A DNA stretch of 5,666 nt from Pseudomonadota bacterium (GTDB lineage: Bacteria; Desulfobacterota; Syntrophia; Syntrophales; UBA5619), in the NCBI GenBank assembly GCA_018819165.1, contig JAHJQP010000129.1, forward strand, positions 1 through 5,666, given 5' to 3'. Positions 1 through 5,666 of this stretch are shown here, piece by piece. Made by a program: the position numbers and the translations under genes. The notes under the pieces were generated by a model. That model did no database searches. It was not told the DNA's origin and saw nothing but the letters and a program-made list of their open reading frames with translations. How positions within the stretch are numbered: the stretch's first letter is position 1; every line of letters starts with the position of its first letter.

Positions 1-45
1 AACGGATTAAAAGTCCGCTGCTCTACCGGACTGAGCTAACGACCC
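1..45 (-). tRNA. tRNA-Lys (anticodon UUU), 5' part only
   Basis: On the minus strand the sequence from 45 down to 1 folds as the first 45 bases of a tRNA. It has a 7-base acceptor strand GGGTCGT, TA, a D stem GCTC/GAGC around loop AGTCCGGTA, and an anticodon stem GCGGA/TCCGT closed by a G-U pair. The anticodon loop is CTTTTAA, so the anticodon is UUU (positions 11-9), which reads lysine AAA/AAG codons. The variable arm, T arm and 3' acceptor strand lie beyond the left edge of the window, so this is truncation by the window and not a broken gene. It lies 73 bases downstream of purA on the same strand but has its own promoter-like sequence. It could be the first gene of a tRNA cluster, which cannot be seen here. 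Confidence 0.95.
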
Positions 46-63
46 GTAATTTCAAAGTCCGCT

Positions 64-93
64 CTCATAGCAGGGAGAGACTTTTATTGTCAA
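64..93 (-). promoter_or_regulatory. Sigma-70-type promoter for tRNA-Lys
   Basis: Read on the minus strand there is a perfect -35 hexamer TTGACA (93-88), an 18-base spacer and a -10 hexamer TATGAG (69-64, 4 of 6 matches to TATAAT). The predicted start is near position 57, which gives a leader of about 12 bases before the tRNA 5' end. A strong -35 a short distance before a stable RNA is typical. It implies the tRNA is transcribed independently of the upstream serC-serA-purA operon, although readthrough is possible. An inverted repeat CTCTC/GAGAG (62-66, 75-79) overlaps the -10 and is probably incidental. Confidence 0.7.
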
Positions 94-94
94 G

Positions 95-118
95 CGGAAA
101 CACGCGAGCCTCTTCCCG
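95..118 (-). terminator. Weak hairpin just after purA stop
   Basis: Immediately after the purA stop codon the minus strand can form a 6-bp stem (CGGGAA with TTTCCG, including one G-U pair) around a 12-base loop. It is followed by CTTGACAATAAAAG, not a run of T, so it is not a convincing intrinsic terminator. It may be a 3'-end stabilising structure or chance. No better terminator is visible between purA and the tRNA. Confidence 0.2.
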
Positions 119-1417
119 TCAGCCGGCAAAGGGATTGCCCATGATTATGGTCTCTTCCCGGTCAGGGCCGACGGAGACGAGGACCAGCCTGGCGTCGGCC
201 AGTTCCTCCAGTCTCGCCACGTATCGCCTCGTATTCCGGGGCAGATCTTCAATCCGTCTTGCCCCCCGGATATCCTCCGTCCAGCCGTCCAACTCTTCGT
301 AGACGGGCCGGCACCTGTTGAGGAGACGCAGGTTGGCGGGAACGGATTCGGTAAACTCCTCCTTTTCCGTCCGATAGCCGGTGCAGATCTTCAGTTTCTC
401 GACGCCGGTCAGGACGTCGAGCTTGGTCAGGGCGATGCCGGTGATGCCGGAGACGCGGACGGCATGACGGATCAGGACCATGTCGAGCCAGCCGCAACGG
501 CGCTTGCGGCCTGTGGTTGCGCCGAATTCCTGCCCTACCTGCTGGAGTCGGGCGCCGGTTTCATCCTGGAGTTCCGTCAGGAAGGGTCCTTCGCCGACCC
601 GCGTCGTATAGGCCTTGCAGATACCGATCACCGACCGGGTGGCCAGTGGTCCCACACCCGTTCCGCAGCAGGCGTTGCCGGCGACGGTATTGGAGGAGGT
701 CACATACGGATACGTGCCGTGGTCGATATCGAGATGGGTCCCCTGCGCGCCCTCGAAGAGGATCTTCCGACCTTTCCTGATCTCCCGGTGCAGGAGCAGA
801 GAACAATCGGCGACATAGGGTCGGATCCTTTCGGCGTAAGCCCGGTATTCATCGCAGATCGCCTGTCCGTCTATCGGCGCTTCCCCGAAAAGCTTCGTGA
901 GATAGAAATTCTTCTCCTCGACGTTCCGGTTCAGCTTTTCCCGAAAGATCTCTTCGTCCATGAGGTCGCACACACGGATACCGACCCGGGCGATCTTGTC
1001 CTCATAGGCCGGTCCGATGCCCCGGCCGGTGGTGCCGATTTTCTTGCCGACGCCGTGCGCCTCCCTGGCGACGTCGAGGCGCCGGTGGTAGGGCATGATG
1101 AGGTGCGCCTTCTCGCTTATGTACAGCCGGGTGCTCTCCGGTAGGAGGTTGCGGTTGCGGAGGCTTTCCAGTTCCTCGAGCAGGACTGGCGGGTCCACAA
1201 CTACCCCGTTGCCGATCATGCAGATTTTCCCGGCATGGAGAATGCCGGAGGGAATGAGGTGCAGGATGGTCTGTTCGCCCTTCACCACCAGGGTATGGCC
1301 GGCATTGTTTCCACCCTGAAACCGGGCGATCACGTCGGCATTTTCCGCGTAAATATCGACAACCTTTCCCTTCCCCTCGTCACCCCACTGGGTTCCCACC
1401 ACAACTACGTTTGCCAT
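119..1417 (-). CDS. purA: Adenylosuccinate synthetase
   Basis: This cytosolic enzyme joins IMP and aspartate, using GTP, to make adenylosuccinate, the first committed step from IMP to AMP. The 432 residues equal the usual family length and are intact from end to end. The N-terminal GTP loop WGDEGKGK spans residues 11-18. Asp13 and His41 (in NNAGHT) fall at the positions of the E. coli catalytic pair. The family signature GIGPAYEDKIAR is at 133-144 and supplies the IMP-binding Arg. FEGAQGTHLDIDHGT is at 221-235, the aspartate-loop region TTGRKRRCGW at 301-310, and the guanine-recognition TKLD at 331-334. The start is fixed by the conserved MANVVVVGTQWGDEGKG opening and by TGGAGA 7 bases upstream. 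It is the last protein gene of the serC-serA-purA run, 46 bases after serA. Nothing is missing from the catalytic core. Confidence 0.98.
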   Translation of the reverse strand: MANVVVVGTQWGDEGKGKVVDIYAENADVIARFQGGNNAGHTLVVKGEQTILHLIPSGILHAGKICMIGNGVVVDPPVLLEELESLRNRNLLPESTRLYISEKAHLIMPYHRRLDVAREAHGVGKKIGTTGRGIGPAYEDKIARVGIRVCDLMDEEIFREKLNRNVEEKNFYLTKLFGEAPIDGQAICDEYRAYAERIRPYVADCSLLLHREIRKGRKILFEGAQGTHLDIDHGTYPYVTSSNTVAGNACCGTGVGPLATRSVIGICKAYTTRVGEGPFLTELQDETGARLQQVGQEFGATTGRKRRCGWLDMVLIRHAVRVSGITGIALTKLDVLTGVEKLKICTGYRTEKEEFTESVPANLRLLNRCRPVYEELDGWTEDIRGARRIEDLPRNTRRYVARLEELADARLVLVSVGPDREETIIMGNPFAG

Positions 1418-1424
1418 TGAAAGT

Positions 1425-1430
1425 TCTCCA
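1425..1430 (-). promoter_or_regulatory. Ribosome binding site of purA
   Basis: The minus-strand sequence TGGAGA lies 7 bases before the ATG at 1417-1415. It supports this start and shows that purA has its own initiation site and is not translated only by coupling to serA. Confidence 0.7.
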
Positions 1431-1444
1431 AACCTGATTTTATC

Positions 1445-1468
1445 TGTGAAGACGCCAAGGTCTTCACA
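1445..1468 (-). other. Perfect hairpin over the serA stop codon
   Basis: A perfect 9-bp inverted repeat (TGTGAAGAC at 1445-1453, GTCTTCACA at 1460-1468) surrounds a 6-base loop. On the minus strand the arm begins inside the last codon of serA and contains its TGA stop (1466-1464). The sequence after it, GATAAAATCAGG, has no T run, so it does not look like an intrinsic terminator. Possible roles are protecting the 3' end of the serC-serA message, marking a cleavage site, or reducing flow into purA; these are inference. Confidence 0.55.
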
Positions 1469-3047
1469 TCTCCAGATCGGCGACCGAGATCACGTTGGGC
1501 AGTTTCCGGAGTTTTTCGATCACATCCGCGGAGACCTCGCTGTCTGTACTCAGGACGACCATCGCCTGGCCGTCGATCTGTTCGCGGCTCAGGTGGAGAC
1601 GCGAGATGTTGACGCCGTTCTGGCCGAGGGTTGTGCCGATGTTGCCGATGACGCCGGGCTTGTCGTAATTGAACATGACAAACATTCGCCCTTCCGGGAT
1701 GACCTCGACCGTGAATTTATTGATCCTCACGATCCGCGGATCCTGACGTCCGAAGATGGTGCCGGCGGCATAGATCTCGCCCTTGGCGGTCTTGACGGTT
1801 ACTGAAATCATGCTCGTGTAGTCCTTCATCTCGCTGCTCTTCACCTCGATGACGTTGATCCCCCTTTCCTTGGCGATGAACGGGGCGTTGATGTAATTGA
1901 TGCTCTCGTTAAGGATAGGGGTGAGGAGTCCCTTGAGCAGAGAGATGGTGATCGGGGCAACGTTGTAGTTGAGGATCTCCCCGTTGTACTCGACGACCAC
2001 TTCCTTGATCCCCCCGGTGACGAGCTGGGCCTCGAACTTGCCGAGCTTTTCCGCTAAGGTCAAATAGGGTCTGATCGCGGCAAGGAGTTCGGCGCTGACT
2101 GCCGGGAAGTTAACGGCGCCCCTTATCTCGCCCGTCGTCAGGTAGGCGACGATCTGCTCGGCGATAGCGATGGCCACATTGATCTGCGCCTCGTCGGTGG
2201 AGGCCCCCAGATGGGGCGTGCAGATCACATTGTCCAGGGAGAGAAGGGCCAAATTCTTTGTCGGCTCCTCCTCGAATACGTCGAGGGCGGCGCCGGCGAC
2301 CTTGCCGGAGACCAGGGCGTCATAGAGATCCTGCTCGCTGACGATACCGCCCCGGGCGCAGTTGACGATGCAGACGCCCTTTTTCATCAGGGAAAAGGCA
2401 GCCGCATTGATCAATCCCCTGGTCTCTTTCGTCATGGGGGTGTGGACTGTGATGATATCGGCCTGTGAGTAAATCTCATCCAGGCTCGCCAGGACGATGC
2501 CCACCTTCTCCGCCGCTTCCGGAGCGATAAAGGGGTCATAGGCGATGACTTTCATTTTCAGCCCCTGGGCCCGGTCGGCGACGATGCTGCCGACCCTGCC
2601 GATGCCGATGATTCCGAGGGTCTTGTTCAGGAACTCATGTCCCGTGAATTTAGTTTTTTCCCACTTACCGGCCTTAAGGGACGCCGTTGCCTGGGGGATC
2701 TTCCGGACCAGGGAAAGCATCATGGCGATCGTATGTTCGCCGGTGGTTACGGCGTTGCCGCCGGGGGTGTTCATGACGACGATTCCCCGTTTGCTGGCCG
2801 CCGGGATGTCCACGTTGTCGAGGCCGATCCCGGCGCGGCCGACGACGGCGAGCTTTTCGGCGCAATCGATGACCTCCTGCGTGACTTTGGTGGCGCTCCT
2901 GATGACCAGGGCGTCGTAATCCTTGATGATCGCCGTGAGTTCCTCCGGGGTCAGCTTAGTTTTGACGTTGACCTCGATTCCCGGCGTCTTCTTGAATATC
3001 TCGATACCTTCTTCGGACAGGTTGTCGCTGATCAGAATCTTCTTCAT
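1464..3047 (-). CDS. serA: D-3-phosphoglycerate dehydrogenase, long ACT-domain form
   Basis: The product catalyses NAD-linked oxidation of 3-phosphoglycerate to 3-phosphohydroxypyruvate, the first step of serine synthesis, in the cytosol. Its 527 residues match the long form seen in Mycobacterium and Bacillus. Substrate-domain elements include RAGIGLDNVD (71-80). The Rossmann glycine motif GIGRVG is at 148-153, and Asp171 in AYDPF follows it as the likely NAD-ribose acidic residue. The catalytic set is Arg232 (NCARGG), Glu261 (FEEEP) and His279 (TPHLGAS), with the same spacing as in characterised enzymes. An intervening ASB-type domain covers roughly 315-450. A C-terminal ACT domain (about 454-527, with YDKPGVIGNIG) includes Asp462 and Asn480 at positions expected for effector contact, so feedback inhibition by serine is plausible. 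The start has GGAGGGG 7 bases upstream. It lies 23 bases after serC. Confidence 0.98.
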   Translation of the reverse strand: MKKILISDNLSEEGIEIFKKTPGIEVNVKTKLTPEELTAIIKDYDALVIRSATKVTQEVIDCAEKLAVVGRAGIGLDNVDIPAASKRGIVVMNTPGGNAVTTGEHTIAMMLSLVRKIPQATASLKAGKWEKTKFTGHEFLNKTLGIIGIGRVGSIVADRAQGLKMKVIAYDPFIAPEAAEKVGIVLASLDEIYSQADIITVHTPMTKETRGLINAAAFSLMKKGVCIVNCARGGIVSEQDLYDALVSGKVAGAALDVFEEEPTKNLALLSLDNVICTPHLGASTDEAQINVAIAIAEQIVAYLTTGEIRGAVNFPAVSAELLAAIRPYLTLAEKLGKFEAQLVTGGIKEVVVEYNGEILNYNVAPITISLLKGLLTPILNESINYINAPFIAKERGINVIEVKSSEMKDYTSMISVTVKTAKGEIYAAGTIFGRQDPRIVRINKFTVEVIPEGRMFVMFNYDKPGVIGNIGTTLGQNGVNISRLHLSREQIDGQAMVVLSTDSEVSADVIEKLRKLPNVISVADLEM

Positions 3048-3054
3048 GATTTAT

Positions 3055-3061
3055 CCCCTCC
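3055..3061 (-). promoter_or_regulatory. Ribosome binding site of serA
   Basis: GGAGGGG on the minus strand lies 7 bases before the serA ATG, inside the 23-base serC-serA gap. The gap leaves no room for a separate promoter, which supports co-transcription. Confidence 0.75.
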
Positions 3062-3070
3062 ACAGGATGT

Positions 3071-4198
3071 CTATAAAGCGGTGATTTTTTCCCGGTAAAC
3101 CTTCTCCAGTTCCTCCAGCGCGGCGCGGACGTTCTCGGGGTCGATCGTGGGTCCGCACCAGAAGCGGAATCCCGGAGGCGCATCTTTGTAGGAGTTCATG
3201 TCGTAGGCCGCCTTTCTTTTGGCCATCTCTCCGGCGATCCCCTTGAGGAATTTCCCCTGCTCCTCCTTCGACAGGGCCTTGACCTTGTCGCTGACCACCG
3301 AGAGGCACACCGAGGTGCTGGAGCGGATCTCCGGTGATGCCGCCAGAAATGCGATCCAGTCGTTTTTGGCGACCCACTCTTCCACGACCCTCAGGTTCGC
3401 CCGGCTCTTCTCGATGAGGCCCGCGAGACCGATCCCATCGGCCCATTTCAGGGCGTCCAGGTAATCCTCAACGCAGAGGAGAGAGGGGGTGTTTATCGTC
3501 TCTCCCTCGAAGATCGCCCGGTTGATCTTTCCGCCTTTTTTCAGGCGGAAGATCTTGGGCAGCGGCCAGGGCGGGTCGTAGGATTCCAGGTGCTCCACCG
3601 CCCGTGGGCTCAGGACGAGCATCCCGTGACCTGCCTCCCCGCCTAGACATTTCTGCCAGGAAAAGGTCGTCACATCCGTCTTCGACCAGTCGATGGTCAT
3701 GGCGAAGGCGGCGCTTGTTGCATCACAGAGGGAAAGGCCCTTCCTGTCGGCCGTGATCCAGTCCCAGTGCGGTATTTTCACGCCGCTCGTCGTGCCGTTG
3801 GCGACGAAGACAACGTCGTGGTCCCAGTTGACCGCCGTAAGATCGGGGAGTTTTCCGTAATCGGCCCGCAGGATCGTGGGGTTGAGCTTCAGCTGTTTGG
3901 CGATGTCCGTGGCCCATCCTTCCGAGAAACTCTCCCAGACGAGGACGGTGACCGGTCTTGCACCGAGAAAGCTCCACATGGCGGCTTCAAAGGCCCCTGT
4001 GTCTGAGGCGGGCATGATGCCGGCAAGATAATCATCCGGGATTCCCAGGATCCTCCTCGTTTCCTGGATCGAACGGGCCAGTTTTTCCTTACCCAGCGCG
4101 GAACGGTGAGAGCGCCCGACCGCGGCGTCTTTCAGGGCGCCGAGACTCCATGCCGGTCTTTTACTGCAGGGGCCGGAACCGAAGTTGGGGTTATTCAT
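3071..4198 (-). CDS. serC: Phosphoserine aminotransferase (archaeal/alphaproteobacterial-type)
   Basis: This PLP enzyme transfers an amino group from glutamate to 3-phosphohydroxypyruvate to give O-phosphoserine, the second serine-synthesis step; it acts directly on the SerA product. The chosen protein is 375 residues and opens MNNPNFGSGPCSKRPAW, the characteristic start of this subgroup. That opening also contains the GRSHRS segment at 28-33. ASDTGA (64-69) is a likely phosphate/PLP-binding turn, NGTTSGV is at 134-140, and Asp159 in CDATSAA should contact the PLP ring nitrogen. Lys183 in FSWQKCLGG is the predicted Schiff-base lysine. The same frame is open to an ATG at 4294, but those 32 extra residues overlap the promoter and lack family similarity, while the ATG at 4198 has AAAGGAG 6 bases upstream. 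The lineage differs from the E. coli-type SerC. Other aminotransferase substrates are possible, but the link to serA argues for SerC. Confidence 0.94.
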   Translation of the reverse strand: MNNPNFGSGPCSKRPAWSLGALKDAAVGRSHRSALGKEKLARSIQETRRILGIPDDYLAGIMPASDTGAFEAAMWSFLGARPVTVLVWESFSEGWATDIAKQLKLNPTILRADYGKLPDLTAVNWDHDVVFVANGTTSGVKIPHWDWITADRKGLSLCDATSAAFAMTIDWSKTDVTTFSWQKCLGGEAGHGMLVLSPRAVEHLESYDPPWPLPKIFRLKKGGKINRAIFEGETINTPSLLCVEDYLDALKWADGIGLAGLIEKSRANLRVVEEWVAKNDWIAFLAASPEIRSSTSVCLSVVSDKVKALSKEEQGKFLKGIAGEMAKRKAAYDMNSYKDAPPGFRFWCGPTIDPENVRAALEELEKVYREKITAL

Positions 4199-4204
4199 GA
4201 CAAG

Positions 4205-4211
4205 CTCCTTT
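4205..4211 (-). promoter_or_regulatory. Ribosome binding site deciding the serC start
   Basis: AAAGGAG on the minus strand lies 6 bases before the ATG at 4198-4196. It selects this ATG over the in-frame ATG at 4294, which lies upstream of the predicted transcription start. Confidence 0.75.
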
Positions 4212-4244
4212 CGTGTTGGGAAATAAGGGAAATAACAATGTGTA

Positions 4245-4273
4245 AATATACCAGCATTGAATTGTTTACTCAA
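4245..4273 (-). promoter_or_regulatory. Sigma-70-type promoter of the serC-serA-purA operon
   Basis: On the minus strand there is -35 TTGAGT (4273-4268, 4 of 6 matches), a 17-base spacer and -10 TATATT (4250-4245, 5 of 6 matches). The -10 is preceded by TGG, an extended -10 element. The predicted start is near 4238, giving a leader of about 40 bases before the serC ATG. The leader is too short for a riboswitch or T-box, so control would have to come from a DNA-binding protein or act after transcription. Confidence 0.7.
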
Positions 4274-4281
4274 GCATTTTT

Positions 4282-4320
4282 GGTATCCGGTCACGGCCCC
4301 GTCCTTGCTGGGCGAATACC
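4282..4320. repeat. Imperfect inverted repeat upstream of the serC promoter
   Basis: The arms GGTATCCG (4282-4289) and CGAATACC (4313-4320) pair at 7 of 8 positions around a GC-rich centre of 23 bases that itself holds GCCC and GGGC. It sits about 44-82 bases upstream of the predicted serC start, next to the -35, and is a GC-rich island in an AT-rich spacer. This placement would suit an operator, but no known regulator motif is recognised. Confidence 0.35.
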
Positions 4321-4352
4321 TTCAAATATCAATAACATATCTGAATCTGATC

Positions 4353-4395
4353 TATTCATGCAATTTATTCATGATTTCGGTATGTTGTATTCATG
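4353..4395. repeat. Three direct copies of TATTCATG
   Basis: Exact copies of the octamer TATTCATG begin at 4353, 4366 and 4388, with start-to-start spacings of 13 and 22 bases. They lie in the AT-rich half of the divergent spacer nearer radA. Repeated octamers between divergent promoters can be binding sites for a regulator. Chance in AT-rich DNA is a real alternative, and the spacing is not constant. Confidence 0.35.
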
Positions 4396-4419
4396 TATGA
4401 GTTGGCCTTGGATTTACGG

Positions 4420-4448
4420 TTGACGTCCGGAAGGGGAAAGGGTATGTA
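4420..4448 (+). promoter_or_regulatory. Possible radA promoter
   Basis: TTGACG (4420-4425, 5 of 6 matches to TTGACA) is followed after exactly 17 bases by TATGTA (4443-4448, only 3 of 6 matches to TATAAT). The start would be near 4455, about 31 bases before the GTG at 4486. If real, it rules out the upstream ATG at 4444, which would lie inside the -10. The weak -10 keeps confidence low. Confidence 0.3.
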
Positions 4449-4472
4449 TCCGAAACAAGACCGGTTACCCGA

Positions 4473-4478
4473 TGGAGG
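4473..4478 (+). promoter_or_regulatory. Ribosome binding site supporting the radA GTG start
   Basis: TGGAGG ends 7 bases before the GTG at 4486. The competing ATG at 4444 also has a purine-rich sequence AAGGGG (4431-4436) at 7 bases, so the site favours the GTG but does not settle the start alone. Confidence 0.55.
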
Positions 4479-4485
4479 CGCCCCT

Positions 4486-5666
4486 GTGAAAAAGATCAAG
4501 ACACTGTTTTTCTGCCAGAGCTGCGGCCAGCAATCTCCAAAATGGCTGGGGAAATGTCCCTCCTGCGGCGAGTGGAACCGCTTTGTGGAGGAGGAGATCC
4601 GGGAGACCGATGGTACTCGACCGGCCGACCTCCGGTTCGACGGCGTTCCCCAGTCCATCGATGCCATCGAGGCCGACGAGGGGGAACGGATCAGCACAGG
4701 GATCGCTGAGATGGACCGCGTCCTGGGCGGTGGGATCGTCGGCGGCTCGGCCATCCTGGTCGGGGGGGATCCCGGGATCGGAAAATCGACGCTGCTGCTG
4801 CAGGTTCTTGAGAAAATGGCGGAGCGGGGACTCAAGGTCCTCTATGTCTCCGGCGAGGAATCGGCCCGGCAGATCAGACTCCGGGGAAAGAGACTCGGCG
4901 CCTCCGCGAAGGATCTCCTGATCCTGGTCGAGGTCGAGCTGGAAGGCATCCTCAGCCGCATTCAGGAGATCAAGCCGGCCGTGGCCGTCATCGACTCCAT
5001 CCAGACCGTCTACTCCTCTGTTCTCTCTTCCGCGCCGGGCAGCGTGGGGCAGGTGCGCGAGTCCTCGGGGAGACTGATCCTCCTGTCCAAAAAGACGGGC
5101 ATTCCGATCTTTCTCGTCGGCCATGTCACGAAGGACGGTTCGATCGCCGGACCGAAGGTCCTGGAGCACATGGTGGACACGGTCCTCTATTTCGAAGGGG
5201 ATTCGGGTCACGCTTACCGGATCATCCGGGGGATCAAGAACCGCTTCGGTCCCACCCATGAAATCGGCGTCTTCGAGATGCGGGATACCGGCCTTGCCGA
5301 GGTCTCCAACCCCTCGGCCTTTTTCCTGGCGGAGCGGCCGGAAGGAGCCGCGGGATCGGTGGTCGTGCCGAGCATGGAGGGGAGCCGGCCGATCCTGATC
5401 GAAGTCCAGTCCCTTGTGAGTCCCACGAGTTTTGGGATGCCGAGACGGACGGCGATCGGCGTGGACCACAACCGGGTGTCGCTGCTGGTGGCGGTGATGG
5501 ATAAGATCTGCGGCATCCATCTGAGCAACAGCGATATTTTCTTGAATGTGGCGGGCGGGGTGAAGGTCGACGAGCCGGCGATCGATCTGGGGATCGTCTC
5601 CGCGATGGCCTCCAGCTTTTTGGACCGGCCGATCGCTGCCGGGACTGTGGTTTTCGGTGAAATCGG
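4486..5666 (+). CDS. radA: DNA repair protein RadA (Sms), 3' end outside the window
   Basis: RadA is a RecA-like, DnaB-type ATPase that drives branch migration and processes recombination intermediates in DNA repair. The 393 full codons seen are open to the right edge, so the C-terminus is missing because the window ends. With the GTG start, a C4 zinc finger uses Cys10, Cys13, Cys24 and Cys27 (CQSC, CPSC). Walker A GGDPGIGKST is at 93-102 (Lys100) and Walker B VAVIDS at 166-171 (Asp170). The RadA-specific KNRFG motif is at 251-255. A Lon-protease-like domain begins near residue 300, with DIFLNVAGG and the FGEIG reached at the edge. The family normally starts a few residues before the first zinc cysteine, which fits GTG at 4486; an in-frame ATG at 4444 would add 14 residues. 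It is divergent from serC and functionally unrelated to it. Confidence 0.96.
   Translation, partial: MKKIKTLFFCQSCGQQSPKWLGKCPSCGEWNRFVEEEIRETDGTRPADLRFDGVPQSIDAIEADEGERISTGIAEMDRVLGGGIVGGSAILVGGDPGIGKSTLLLQVLEKMAERGLKVLYVSGEESARQIRLRGKRLGASAKDLLILVEVELEGILSRIQEIKPAVAVIDSIQTVYSSVLSSAPGSVGQVRESSGRLILLSKKTGIPIFLVGHVTKDGSIAGPKVLEHMVDTVLYFEGDSGHAYRIIRGIKNRFGPTHEIGVFEMRDTGLAEVSNPSAFFLAERPEGAAGSVVVPSMEGSRPILIEVQSLVSPTSFGMPRRTAIGVDHNRVSLLVAVMDKICGIHLSNSDIFLNVAGGVKVDEPAIDLGIVSAMASSFLDRPIAAGTVVFGEI

Noticed and set aside
464..1144. 226-codon open frame on the plus strand opposite purA
   Set aside because: It is a shadow of the purA coding sequence, with no ribosome site and no recognisable domain.
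4199..4243. Riboswitch or T-box leader for the serine operon
   Set aside because: The predicted leader is only about 40 bases and shows no T-box sequence, specifier stem or terminator/antiterminator pair.
4199..4294. N-terminal extension of serC to the ATG at 4294
   Set aside because: The extra 32 residues lie over the predicted promoter, lack family similarity and have no good ribosome site, whereas the ATG at 4198 has AAAGGAG.
4465..5520. 351-codon open frame on the minus strand opposite radA
   Set aside because: It is antisense to a clear RadA coding region, is rich in Asp, Arg, His and Gly as GC-rich shadow frames are, and matches no family I know.
1..5666. Mobile element, CRISPR array, defence or other undescribed system
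   Set aside because: Apart from short spacers, the window is filled by full-length or edge-cut housekeeping genes; there are no transposase, integrase, spacer-repeat or toxin-antitoxin signals.

Overview
The window looks like ordinary housekeeping chromosome from a moderately GC-rich bacterium. The gene set and style (an ATP-grasp-free serine/purine cluster, a long ACT-domain SerA, and a SerC of the type shared by archaea and some proteobacteria) suggest a deltaproteobacterium-like anaerobe, perhaps Syntrophales-like. That placement rests on remembered family resemblance, not on a search. I see no mobile element, CRISPR array, phage gene or defence system.

Layout. Positions 1-45 hold the 5' part of a minus-strand tRNA-Lys(UUU), cut by the window edge, with its own consensus-like promoter at 64-93. 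Next come three minus-strand genes, transcribed in the order serC (4198-3071), serA (3047-1464), purA (1417-119). The gaps are 23 and 46 bases and each gene has a good Shine-Dalgarno, so this reads as one operon running towards the tRNA. An AT-rich divergent spacer (about 4199-4485) carries a good promoter for serC, a 39-base imperfect inverted repeat and three copies of TATTCATG. On the plus strand radA starts at about 4486 and runs off the right edge, so it has no stop codon in the window.

How the genes fit together. SerA oxidises 3-phosphoglycerate to 3-phosphohydroxypyruvate and SerC transaminates that to phosphoserine; the phosphatase SerB is not in the window. Serine supplies glycine and one-carbon units for making IMP, and PurA commits IMP to AMP, so the serC-serA-purA grouping makes metabolic sense (inference). 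RadA is an unrelated recombination and repair helicase that shares only the intergenic region.

The most useful second looks are the radA start choice, the regulatory structure of the divergent spacer, and a perfect hairpin that covers the serA stop codon. None amounts to a new system.
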